A stretch of 64,000 bases of DNA from Diploscapter coronatus. Its lineage: Eukaryota > Nematoda > Chromadorea > Rhabditida > Rhabditidae. Numbering within the stretch: position 1 is the stretch's first letter; every line of letters begins with the position of its first letter. The notes under the pieces are model-generated. The model did not search any database, was not told the DNA's origin, and saw nothing but the letters and a program-made list of their open reading frames with translations. Below, piece by piece: positions 13,092 through 24,600 of this stretch. Location of the stretch: positions 7,959,201 to 8,023,200 of the forward strand of contig OZ038422.1 in the NCBI GenBank assembly GCA_964036155.1. Reading direction: 5' to 3'. Position numbers and translations under genes: made by a program.

Positions 13092-13177
13092 CAGAGCTAT
13101 GGAGCACTTTTGCCAAACGAAAAAATCTATGGGTGTAGGTCGCAAGGGATTTCTGACGATCGTCCTCCCTAGGTCTG
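13092..13177. repeat. Short TIR MITE, copy 1 (86 bp)
   Basis: This copy shares about 70 bases with 55688-55774, including GTAGGTCGCAAGGG and TGACGATCGTCCTCCCTAGG. The right end CTCCCTAGGTCTG pairs imperfectly with the left end CAGAGCTATGGAG; in the other copy the ends are a perfect 13-base inverted repeat. Confidence 0.65.
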
Positions 13178-14458
13178 GATAGAAGACAAGGAAAACGTCC
13201 ATTTATGATTGTGAATATGGAATGTCAAATAAGAGCTAGTTCCGCTTCAGAAAAAGTACTAAGAATCCAAAAATTAAAGTCAGAATCACCTCTACACGTA
13301 AGAGCTTAGTGGTTGAGCACTATGCCCACATCGTAGAGTCAAAATTGGAATATTCATGTTGGCAATATATGACAACCTTTCTCTGAATGAAATTAGAGTT
13401 CAATTCCTATTGCACACCCAGACCATTTTAACGGTGTCATGATTTAACAGGTTAGATTTTTACTTTTTTCCAATATTTATTCTGGTTGAGGAAGTTTTAT
13501 ATGGCCAAACATTTCAACATCTACTTAATGAGCCTTTCTCCGAAGTAAATTGCCATGGTTTGTTAGTCTATAATATAATGGCCAACGATTTATTGTTGAC
13601 ATCAAGTTTTCGTGAAATTAGAACATTTTAAACCCGTAGTTGATGCCGAAGTTTTGAGTAAAAATCATCGAAGTTGAAGTCAAAATAATTTTATTTTCTT
13701 GAAAAATATAACTATGAAGCTTCAGGTCTGATGAAGTCGAGTTAAAATTTCTCGTAACATTTAGAGTTATCACGTTCTAAACAAACAACTCTAATCACAG
13801 TAATTATGTCATTATGAGCCAAGCGATTTTAAATTCAGAATTGTGGTTATATAAAGAGTGAACGGTCCAAGCTTCAGGTAATTTAATCCAAACTTATGCT
13901 TCTACTTCAACTTTATTTGCTGAAGTGACGGCAGGAAAAGCATGTTATTTTTGGATATTTTCAATCCCCTTTCGTTGGCCTTTCAAATCAATTTAAACAA
14001 ATGTCTATTATAAATGATACTAAAAGCTTAACATCTCTAAAACGGAATATAAATGATCAACGATTTCTAGAAATGAGAATCGTGATCTGAACTGGTTCTC
14101 AATCCGATGGAATTGAATATGTAGAAGAACAATTTGTGAGAGTTTATACGAGATTTGAGTTGATATCTTGGTTTGTAAGTTCGTGATATTGTTCGGTTCA
14201 GACTTGTCGAGTTCGAACTGAGCACAATGCTTCAGTTATCACAATCTATTGTCATGAATGGCCTGTCAGGGCTTTTGATGGCTGTTGACTCTTGTATCGG
14301 TATTGATCAGAAAAGATTTTGAAGTTTAGGCCGCTTGGCAATAAGGTCTGAAAGTGGGTGAAATAAAGGGTGATTATTATGTTCGAGTGACTGGTTTACG
14401 TAAGATAATTTGGGAATTTTCGGTAAGATCATTTGAGATCGAAAGAGATTATTCAAAT

Positions 14459-14525
14459 TTGGACCCGGACCTGACTGGAAGTAAAAACCTAGACCCGAAC
14501 AGGAAAGTGCCGGGTCCGGGTCCAA
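14459..14525. repeat. GC-rich hairpin with 13-bp perfect inverted ends
   Basis: TTGGACCCGGACC at 14459-14471 is the exact reverse complement of GGTCCGGGTCCAA at 14513-14525, enclosing about 40 bases that contain a further AGACCCGAAC. This stands out from the AT-rich surroundings and could be a very small foldback element or a structured transcript. Confidence 0.6.
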
Positions 14526-15232
14526 CCGTTTTACACCCTGCCTATCATAACCATGAACATATCATCCTTTAACGTTTTGCATAGGTGAATAAAAAGAATC
14601 TCAACGACCAATCCAATAAATTAAAAAATGACTTTATCCCTAGTATTCATAGATTAATTAAATTTGGTTCTGGGTTTCGAAATATTTCGATGACATTTTT
14701 ATTCAATTTTGATTTTTCATGACTAATCCTTATATTTTCATTGTTTTAATAGTTTTTTTCTATCTTGCAGTGTTCAATGAATCTTTCCAGAAACGTTTCG
14801 TTTGATGTAGGATATCGCATAGAAATAAAATTAGAAAAATGTTGGCATTTTACATCATACATGGGAAACCCCTATATGCTTGCAGCAAGTGAACAAACAA
14901 ATTACATTTCTCATTTAAAGCCGGGCAAAATTTCTCAATCTTTATTGAAATTTGGATATATACATGTTGAGGACATCGAGTTAGGACCATTCATAGCATA
15001 ATTGGAGGACGTAAGTGGAATCCCCGTTGTGAAGATAAAATCAAAATCAAAAAATATTTTTTTGAATTTTTTGAAAAAGACTAAAAATCGCGCCCTTGAC
15101 TTTGTCTTTACAGGGTGGGAGGGACTTGCGTTCTCTAGGCATAATATTCTTGTTCACCGCTCTAATCTATTTGAAAACCATAGCCAAAAATATCTTAGAA
15201 AGTTTCAGTCAACCCCAATTTCCATAGCTTCT

Positions 15233-17821
15233 ATGAAGAAATTGCTGATCGGATCTGCCTTGCTGGTGGCCAATTATTTGCTTCTGTTTCAACTCATTGA
15301 TAGCAGTGTTCTCTCTGACATTTGCAGTTTCAGTTCGATTCAAGTAACAGAGGCAGATCGACTTTCTATAATCTATGTCAACAATAACTGCACAAAACGT
15401 GAGATTTCGTAGTCGATTTCAAAGCAAAATGAGTACGCATACTTTTATAACTTTAATTTTAGAAGAAAGTACTCGTATCCAAAGAAATACATTTATGATA
15501 AATTCCAAATTAACAATCTTTAGATAATGTAACGAAAAATAAATTGCCATACCATGATTTGCACATGAAATGGATGGCAGAAGGAGTCACAAAAGAAGTA
15601 AGAGACTTATGAATTTTCGAAATTTTAATCATTTCTAGAATTACTCCAAAGTGAATATTTCGCTGGAAGCTGCCTACGAATATGTCGACCAAATTGCAAT
15701 TCAAATCACTTCCCAGAATCTGTTCGGGTATAACATTACAAATAAATTCAGGAATAAAGTTGGGAGTTCAGTGAAAAAGTCTATTGCCACTATTTCGACT
15801 CGGACAAGAAGAAGATCGGGGAACCATTCGAATCGAACGTCTTTCCAGAAAGCGTAATTTACTGTCTAAGACGAGCAGGAACCAACTATGTATCGCTGAC
15901 GAAGAAACCTAACGATACGCCAGAATATCCTATTCCTCTACTTGACAGAACAATGGGAAGTGAGTTTTTTTGTGAAGTTGGAAAATTATCATTTTTTGAT
16001 TCCATTTCAAAACTTTCTAAAAGGGAAAAGTTATTGTTTTAGAGCCTGAACATTACTTTTCCGTGTGCGTAGCTCCACTCTACGGAAACGAATCGAAATG
16101 GCTAATGATAGCAGAATTTGTTGAATGGTACAAATTACAGGTATGCATCCTGTGAATGTTTTGTCGAATTTGCAAGCCAGTTACTATTTAGGGTGCTACA
16201 TATTTTTACTTCTATCTTGTTGAAATGAATGTGTATGATCGAATAATTCTTGACGATTATGTTAGGACTGGAGAAGCAGAAGTCGTCATTATGCACGATA
16301 GATTCGATCGACCTGGAAAGCGATGGCATATGCTCGAAGTTCACGTAAACCTTGCAATAAATATTCGTCTTGAAATAGCTAGAATAATTAACAAAGTCCA
16401 ATTTCGATACAGAAAAATGTCAAAAATAGCATGATACTTCTATTTGAAAGTTTTCAATGTCGAAAATTCTTTTTTTTTAATCTTTAAGTCAAAGTTAAAT
16501 TGAAATTTCTGGACCTATCGAAATTAAAACTTTTCAAAGTCAAAGACTAAATTCTTGCACTCACCAGTTCCAACTTTACGAATCTAATTTTTCTCGAAAT
16601 TCATACCGATATTTTCGAGTTTTCAGGACTGCATTCTACGATCCAGAGCTCACTCCAAGTGGGCAGCGTTTGTAGACATCGATGAACGACTCACAATGAC
16701 ACGATACAAAGGAACGATTATAGACTACCTTAAGTAAAAATTCACAAAATTTTCCCAGAAAAAAGGATAAAATCTTCAGAAATATTACTGACAAATCTAT
16801 CGGCAGTATTCAATACAGACAAAGGTGGATTATGAAGACAGAAGAGCAGCCTAAGGAATACATCAATGCAACTGAAGTAAGAGTGAGAAAATCATAGACT
16901 GAAGAAATCAATTGAAAATTGTTGATGAAGATAAACTTCGCTGATAGTGAACTGAAAAATTTTGATGAAAAAAAGTCAAAATATTCATCGAACATAAAAA
17001 ATTAAAGAAAAGATAATAGTTAGGGAAAAATCTTCCATTTTAGACAGTCAAGTGGATGACCACGCAGCGATACACCAATACGAGCTTCATCGGGCTTCCT
17101 GGACATACTACCAAATGCATCGTGAGACCCGAAACAATTGGCGCCATGTTCATTCACACCCCGATGAGACTCTATCCTGGATTCAAACAATACTCGTTAG
17201 CTCCAGAAGAGGGGATTGTGAGGTTATTTTTTTTAGGAATTATTGAAATGTGAATAATAGATTTTTCATGTGATTTTCCAACCTGTGGATCAAAATTCTC
17301 ACAGTGAATTCAATAATTATGAATTTCATTTTCAACTTCATTCAAAAATATTCCTGGCTCGTAGAAAAAGACACCGGCTTTTTTCTTTTCTTCTCTTGCT
17401 TTCTCATACTATTTCTTAGAAAACCCGGTATCTTTTTCTAACCGGTGTCCCGGTGTCTTTTTCTATGAGCCATATTCCTTGACATTGTGAAGCGCCGCAA
17501 TAGTTTCTGACTATTAACTGCGTATAAAAAAAAGAAAAGGCATGAATTTACATTATTCAATGATGGATTAATCCTGCCTCAATTTTCTTTAAAATATTCA
17601 TTTACTTCTGCAATCACAAGAATTTAATCGACTGTAATGGTTAATTTAGGCACTACCGCGATCAGAGATTAGGCGATTGGGGAAAGATTTGGCTAAAGGA
17701 AGTGGCCGCCTTTGGACCGTTTGAAGACACTAAGTTAGAGGAAAACGTTTCGAAAAAGCTCGTTGAAGCCGTTGTCAAAAGAGTTAAATACGTCTATGGA
17801 AAATCACAGAACGAGTATTAG
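15233..17821 (+). CDS. GT92 (DUF23) glycosyltransferase, type II membrane protein
   Basis: About ten exons give a protein of ~441 residues. A short cytoplasmic start is followed by a signal anchor (about residues 4-21). The stem carries several N-x-S/T sites. The family features follow: VYCHYFD near 113, NVFPESVIYC near 135, PIPLLDRT near 163, the VCVAPLYGNESKW...EFVEWYKLQGATYFYFY block near 180-215, and the metal-binding DxD motif in WAAFVDIDERL near 273. The C-terminal block contains MRLYPGF and HYRDQRLGDWGKIW. GT92 enzymes such as C. elegans GALT-1 add galactose to core fucose of N-glycans in the Golgi; the exact acceptor here is unknown. The start was chosen because a TTTCAG acceptor lies 24 bases upstream and the anchor follows directly. 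A 12-base microexon at about 15463-15474 may exist between exons 1 and 2. Confidence 0.85.
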
Positions 17822-17833
17822 CTATTCTATGTA

Positions 17834-18343
17834 AGTTTGTAGAATGGCTTGGCACAACCCAAAGCTGATACCACCGAAAATGGCCCCAAACAATGTAATC
17901 GAGGGTGGAGAATTCGAAAATCATCAGAATGTATAAACAAAAACTGGTCAAAACCAATATCAAACGATCCAGCTCGACGAGCCGAGTAAGAATATAAAAA
18001 AAATTCAAATAAAAATATTTTTGCTAAAACTAAAATTTGACTGATTTTCCAATATTTTCGATCAGTACACCTCGTAAAACGCAAGTGGTAATCGATTTTT
18101 TGCAGATTATTATAGCCCAGTTTATTAGGAAGATTTTGGTATATGACATCTATCATAAAAGTGACTTCCGTTGGAAAATTCATTTTTAACGATGTTTTAT
18201 TTTTCAAGTACGAAATTCACTAAGCGTAAAAAACGCGCGCCCGAAGTCTCGGATCCCGATTTTCAAATTCTCCACACTCAAATATATTGTTTGGGACCAT
18301 TTCCGATGGTATAAATTTCGGACTGTGCTAAGCCCTTCCCAGT
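17834..18343. repeat. ~500-bp element with long (~80 bp) terminal inverted repeats
   Basis: The left arm (about 17842-17922, GGCTTGGCACAACCC...GGTGGAGAATTCGAAAATC) matches the reverse complement of the right arm (about 18254-18335, GGGCTTAGCACAGTCC...GTGTGGAGAATTTGAAAATC) at roughly three quarters of positions. The internal ~330 bases have no coding signal. It begins just beyond the stop codon of the GT92 gene and may supply part of its 3' end. Confidence 0.6.
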
Positions 18344-19194
18344 GATGCTTCACTTTTGCATAGAATGACTAGTATACTTTTTATCCCTACTCAAGTCTAT
18401 TTCCCTAAAAACTGGTTTTACAAGGAGCTGAATTGAGTATTGTAAATTTGAGGGTTGTTTCTGGGAATAACGATGCAACAGGATTTTGTGAATTATGTCG
18501 ACGACTGCTCTTTCCCATCAATTCTTCAAAATCGTACGAGGACATAAATGGATGGCATTCAAACGGAATGTGCAACGACATGATTGTTCAATACTTAATC
18601 AATTAATTAACTATTATATTTGCTTGAATTTAATTTTTATTTGTAAATTACACGCTGTATTGCTGTTATCAGTGAAGTAAATAAACATTTCAATTTTTTG
18701 GCTATAAAATTTTCATATTTTTGCCATTCACTGAAACTTTTAAATAAACAGCTATGGATGCGTTTAGTTTGAACTAGTGAAAAGATAAGGAAGGATATTT
18801 TCTTATCTTATGATTGTTACAAGAAAACTATTAGTTTTAGCGCCTGGAAAATGCATTTTCCAGATTAACTTAGTTTTCTACCTTCGATATTATCGGAGAT
18901 CATGCACGTCATTTCGTATTATTGAATCAGCCTTCTCTAATGTTCGTTCCATTTCATTTTGAGAATTTCAAATGCAGGATCAAAATTCATTTTTTCTTAG
19001 CATTCTTCCCTTATGTGAAGGGGTCTGTTGGGAAAAGAATCAAAACCCATGCCCTTTCAAATTTCTAATAATACGACATTAAAACAGAGGGATAGAAAAT
19101 ACAAGGGAAAATATTCGAAATAACAATAAAACATAAATAAGGGATAAATTACATAGCCTTTTGGTGTATACACATTTTCTGTAAATTAGATTAG

Positions 19195-19310
19195 TTAGAT
19201 GCCACGAAAGATCGTAACCGTAATCTGAGAAATAGTACGCTAAAAGTGGAGTGTCTATCCCTATCCTCTATTCTAACCCTACACTCTCTCTTCAAGTTGC
19301 AATCATATTT
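19195..19310. repeat. Diverged copy of an ACGAAAGA hairpin MITE
   Basis: Sequence order (GATGCCACGAAAGATCG..., AAAAGTGGA..., CTATCC..., TTCAAGTTGCAATC) matches the hairpin element at 22788-22906 in sqv-4 intron 2. The ends are more diverged here. Confidence 0.45.
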
Positions 19311-19599
19311 TTATTTGGTAAGTTATCATAAAATCAAGTTTTTATGTCTTATATTTTATAACAATGAATGTAAATGATTCAATAATCCAATGGTCTACCA
19401 TTGTTTACCACATCGAATCTCCTTTGTGCATGGAATGAGTGCTTCTGTTCTGTACCATTCCACCATAATTTCATCTTCTTTCAACTTTATTATTTTCAAG
19501 TTTTCCTTTAGCAAGATGAACGACAGAAAAATGAGTTCAACATATCGTAATCTAGTTCTGAGCCTCAACCACATACAAAATACTGTAATACCTATAATA

Positions 19600-20345
19600 G
19601 AAATCCATGGGCTTCTACTATAGGAGAGAGCTGCTATTATAGGTTTTACGATAAGTGCTATTTATTCCAGCTATGAGTGATGCTGACACAATGTTATTAC
19701 AAATTTTTTTTTGGATTAAATTAGAACTGATCGACTCTAGCAAACGATTACCGTAAAATTCGAAAGATACGAATCAAGTTTCTGCTTCCAGATTTATTCA
19801 TAATAGTTGGCATTACACAATTTTGAGAAATTATTATTGTTGTTGAACTATGTAAGTGTGTACAACTGCATGAAATAATTCGGATATCTCTCGTTATTTG
19901 CTTTTTTCGATAAATTATTTCTATTTTTTCTGTCGTATTTCGAATTGAAATGGCACAAAAGTGCTTGTATTTTTGAAAACAAAGAGATTGGAAAAACGAG
20001 ACATTTGACGAAATATCTGCATCATGTAATGGGCAAAATGATTCAGATCTATGAAAGCTTCATGTCCATCCCCTGTATTGCAGGCTAGAACAGCTCAGTG
20101 TTTATAAAAAATCAAATACCTTCCTTTTTTTATATAAAGCTTGCCCTTTTGGAAGGTTTTCACTCATGAAACAGCCAAATCTTCATCCTGAAATAATATG
20201 GCTCATTATCAAAAAGGTGAAGATCGAAATAAAGGAAGTAAAGAAGGAATAATGTTTGCATACTGTTTCTTTCTTTTTACTTCTTTAGAAAGTACAGAAA
20301 ATGAAAATCTCTCGTTCTCGAACTTCATTTTTTTTAGGGACAAGC
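19600..20345. repeat. Duplicated cassette, copy 1 (partner 37290-38378)
   Basis: From about 19605 to 20345 the sequence is nearly the same as 37300-38378, starting with CTATTATAGGTTTTACG and running through GCTATGAGTGATGCTGACAC, AAGCTTCATGTCCATCCCCT and GAAACAGCCAAATCTTCATC. Copy 2 has an extra ~350 bases after TGCTATTT. On the minus strand both copies can encode a short peptide starting MSENLPKG and, after a possible 46-base intron, GDGHEAFIDLNHFAHYMMQ. I do not recognise it. It may be a small gene pair or a transposable unit. Confidence 0.6.
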
Positions 20346-20473
20346 CATGAAGAAATAGTCATGTAATAAAACGAGTGTATCGATTCCAAACTGAATGTCA
20401 ATAACTAGAAAAGGATCAAATGGAGAATATCGAAGATACTATTTTCTACCTAAAAAATTAACATTTTTATAAA

Positions 20474-20582
20474 GTGTCTGTCTGTCTGTCTATCTGTCCG
20501 AACTCAGTTTGAGACTCTACATTGACTCTACCCCCATGTGTTATATATGGTTGAAGCTGCATTTTTCTACCGATGTGCAATC
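20474..20582. repeat. Dispersed repeat, copy 1 (inverted relative to 28193-28292)
   Basis: A short TGTC tandem run leads into CTATCTGTCCGAAC..., ...CCCCATGTGTTATATATGG... and CGATGTGCAAT. The reverse complement of 28193-28292 has the same blocks in the same order. Confidence 0.5.
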
Positions 20583-21622
20583 TACCATTTCCGGCGACTT
20601 TGGATTAGCTAATTGGCTAATTAGGGGCTGTACGGCCCGCACACATTTAAAAATTTTTGTTTTATAATCTTTTCCTGCCCCAAATTGTTTCATCTCAAAA
20701 TATTCATTCGTGTCTCCGATTCTTGGAAGGAATCGCCGAGCTTGTTTTTCTTGTTTTCAATCAATAAAATTTTATTTAATATCGCTCTGATAATCGTAGC
20801 GCTATTGGCTGCTATTGCCCATTGCTGCAGTAATCAACCGACCATCAATCAATTGATATTTCGCTAAGAAGGTACAGAATGAGCAACAAAAAGACAAACC
20901 TACAATCAGCTTCAAGTTCAATTTTATTGCAAATTGTCTGCCTCTGATTCTTTCGATTTGGGTCTGTCCCTGTACCAATATTCACATAAATATTTATGTC
21001 ACGTTCTCCCAAGGCATCCTGAAATAAAGACAATTTAGTTGCATTCTACAAAATTTAGCTCATATAATTTCTAGTTATTCAAAATTAAAATTTCAACAAA
21101 AAATGATAGCAGAAAAAATACAAATAATTAACTTTATTTTCATTAGGCTCAAATCGGATTTGTCATGAAATATTATGATATGAGAAAATTCCAAATACAG
21201 GTTGATCTTTTCACCTGTAATATTTGTATGCATCATACAGAACTGACTGGTTTTCATGCGGCCAAACTCTATTGGTCACTCAATTCGCAATTATGGTCAA
21301 CTTTGGGTGTTTTTTGCTCAAGAATGTAAAACCGTGCGATAATTTAATTAAAGTAATTTCTGTTTTTTATTTCCCCAAATCTCTCTCAAACATAATAAAT
21401 CGGTGTTTAATTCAAAACTAATGAATATGAATTGTTTTATGCTTTCACATTTTGGTGTTTCCCCAAAATCCTTTGTTAGGCTTTCTGCAAATAACTACTA
21501 AACCTTTTAATTTTTCTCAAATATCATCATCATTTGTTGCCGAAAGAATGAAAAAAGTCATTAAAAGAATTCAAAATGATCAGTTTAATAACACACAGAA
21601 GAACTATTATATCGTGTAGTTC

Positions 21623-24600
21623 ATGCTTTCTAAGGTAAGCATATTCGCTTCGATTTTTATGATCATGTGACATTTTTAACGATTGGGGTATATTTTCAAA
21701 TAGTAGTCAATTTTTTGTTCAATTTTATTCATTACGAACAGATTTGTCTTCAAAAGGAAATATAAGAAGCATATAATTCTGTATCATAAATCGACGATCA
21801 AAATTTTAGGTGAGAAAAATTGCATGCGTGGGAGCAGGTTATGTCGGTGGACCGACCTGTGCGATGATCGCTCACAAATGTCCAGATATTCAGGTAAGTA
21901 TTATTTGGCCATTATTGCTGTTATAAATCGATAATGACCATTTTGGCATTCTCTAATCCGATATCTCTTTGCCAGTGCTACACCAGAATTTTATTAGAGA
22001 ATTACTGAATTAATATCACTGATTTTGAAAGTGATTTGTTGATCTATCTTGACATTGGGGCTTAAACTTTTGGGTCGGGAATAAAAACTAGGTTATCAGT
22101 TATCACAGTCTGTTTTCTATTTCCTATCCTCTATCATCGTTGAGTGTGGTGACGAATACTTACCGGACTCGAAAGTTTAAGAAGTGTCTAAAAATTAATA
22201 TCCCAACTTTGGAAATTTAGAAAATTTAAGCTACCATTTTATTTCACTTCAGATTCAAAAGGAAGTGCAATGAAGTAGGAAATGCATTGACGCTATTGAG
22301 ATTTTTCAATCAAAAGTGTGCTAAAAACTGATTTCAATCCTATTATAAATCATTTGACTAATATAAATCGGATTTTATGGATAAATTTGAATATTCTCTT
22401 CAATTTATCTGATTGTAGATGGCCTGATAAAATTTGAAATCAGTACGAAGGATCGATCGTTTAGCAAAATTCTAATAGCATAATTTTAATGACCCCTATT
22501 TGGATGAATATGTTATTAGTAAAAATTATTAACTCAAATAAGATATTTAAAATTCTTATAATGCTTTAGCTCGAATCATTTAATTCTTACTAAAGGTGGT
22601 TAATCTCATTTTGCAACTTTAAAGATTCTCAATCCGGTTACAAATGACCAAACTCGAAAGTATATAGTTGCTGTTGGCAAATGTTTGGAAACAATTTTGA
22701 ATACGTCTTGTCTTTTCTAACTACAAACTTCGAAATGGTCTTTTAGTATGTTTTTTTTTTTTTTTTTATAATTTGATCATAAATGGATGTTACGAAAGAC
22801 CGCAACTTTGCAACCTGAAAGAGCATGTAAAAAGTGGAGAACCTGTGCCTACCATCGCCTATACCTACAGACTCTTTCAAGTGCCAAGTTGCGATCCTTC
22901 GTAACACTTATCATAAATGTGCTAAATTAGATCAATACATATTCAAAGACAATTGGCGAAAAAAATTACAAAATTATTTTTAGCTTCCAAACACTTACAA
23001 GGCATGAATGATTCCGAAAGTTTGCAGTTTCGCAATTTGAGAGTGGGATTGGGGGTAGGGTTAAAGATAGGATCTCCACTTTTCTCACTTTTTCTTCAAA
23101 CTGAGAACTTTCGTAGCATCCGAAATTATGTGCCAATAGAGATCGAATAATTTCAGGTGACCGTAGTGGACATGAACTCGGAGAAAATCGCGGAATGGAA
23201 TTCGGACAAATTGCCGATTTACGAGCCAGGACTGCATGAGATCGTTATGGCTGCTAGAGGAAAGTCAGTCAATCTCTCTTCTAAAAGTGTTTTTTTTTTG
23301 TAAAATCTTAAAATAATAATCTCAATTTTTCATTGATGTTCCTTGTTGTAGAGATTTTATTGGACTAAATAATTTCTATAAAAAGAACGTGAACCCTCAA
23401 AGAATGGCATCACGTTTCAGAAATCTTCACTTCTCATCAGATATCTGCAAAGCCATTCGGGAAGCCGATCTTATCTTCATTTCTGTCAACACTCCCACGA
23501 AAGGCTACGGTCGTGGAAAGGTGGCAATTCAATAGTCGGAAATAAAACCAAAGATGTTTGAAATTCAAGGGAATGGCACCTGATCTCAAATACGTCGAAG
23601 CTGTTGCTAGGACGATCGCTCAGCATGCTGAAGGACCGAAAGTAAATTGTGAAAAGGGAAAACACTAAAAGAATGATTACTTTCAGATCGTGGTTGAGAA
23701 GAGCACCGTGCCCGTGAAGGCCGCAGAAGGTATTTCGTTCATTTTGAGAGAGGCGCAGAAAAACGACACTAGACTCTCTTTTCAGGTCTATTTTTTGTTG
23801 AACTTCAATGCAATATCAGAAAATTCCTCTTTAGGTTCTATCGAATCCCGAATTTCTTTCGGAAGGTTCTGCAATCGAGGATCTGTCAAATCCAGATCGA
23901 GTTCTCATCGGTGGAGACTCTTCGAAGGTAGTGATTGGAAACATTTGTATGATCAAACTGTGTGTTTCATCCTGTCTGTGGCAGGAACTGTGGAAGTGGG
24001 CAGATATTTAGTTTACGGTCGAACAGAAAGAATAAGTTGATTACAAATTAACTTTATTCAGCCGGTGCGAAGTGAGAGCTAATTCAGATTGAGAATAACA
24101 AGATCGTGTAGTAGCGAACGCTAATTTTGATAATTACGGAAAAAGGGATATTCTAACATAATAATTTTTATAATACTATGATATATTTTTCTCGGTATTG
24201 ATGAAATAAGTTAGATTTTTGTCATTTTAACTTGCTAGAAATGCTCTAATTTGTATTCAGGAAGGTCAAGAAGCGATCCGCCACTTGGTTTCAATCTACG
24301 AGCGCTGGGTGCCGAGAGACAGAATTCTCACTACAAACACTTGGAGTTCGGAGCTCAGCAAATTGGTACAATTATGAATTTAGGAGCATATTAATCATTT
24401 TTATTTAACTCAATGAATGATTATACTCGCTCTTTCAGACAGCGAACGCCTTTCTGGCCCAGCGAATTTCATCTATCAATGCTGTTTCCGCTATCTGTGA
24501 AGCGACTGGAGCAGACGTGAAGGAAGTTGCTAAAGCAATCGGATTCGATAGCAGAATTGGGAATAGATTTCTACAGGCCAGCGTTGGTGAGTCTATGGAA

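Larger units (their letters stand above)
12460..15232. other. Intergenic with two small repeats, no supported gene
   Basis: The stretch holds an 86-bp MITE copy (13092-13177) and a GC-rich hairpin (14459-14525), listed separately. A TTGCAG acceptor at about 14769 precedes a 78-codon open frame ending at 15001. This could be an exon of an unrecognised gene or 5' sequence of the GT92 gene, but I found no partner exon. Confidence 0.4.
18344..21622. other. Intergenic, mainly repeat-derived
   Basis: Contains a hairpin-MITE relative (19195-19310), a duplicated cassette (19600-20345) and a dispersed repeat starting with TGTC units (20474-20582), each listed separately. No spliced gene was recognised in the remainder. 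Confidence 0.5.

Noticed and set aside
14765..15001. 78-codon frame after a TTGCAG acceptor
   Set aside because: Plausible exon look, but no partner exon and no link in frame to the GT92 start.
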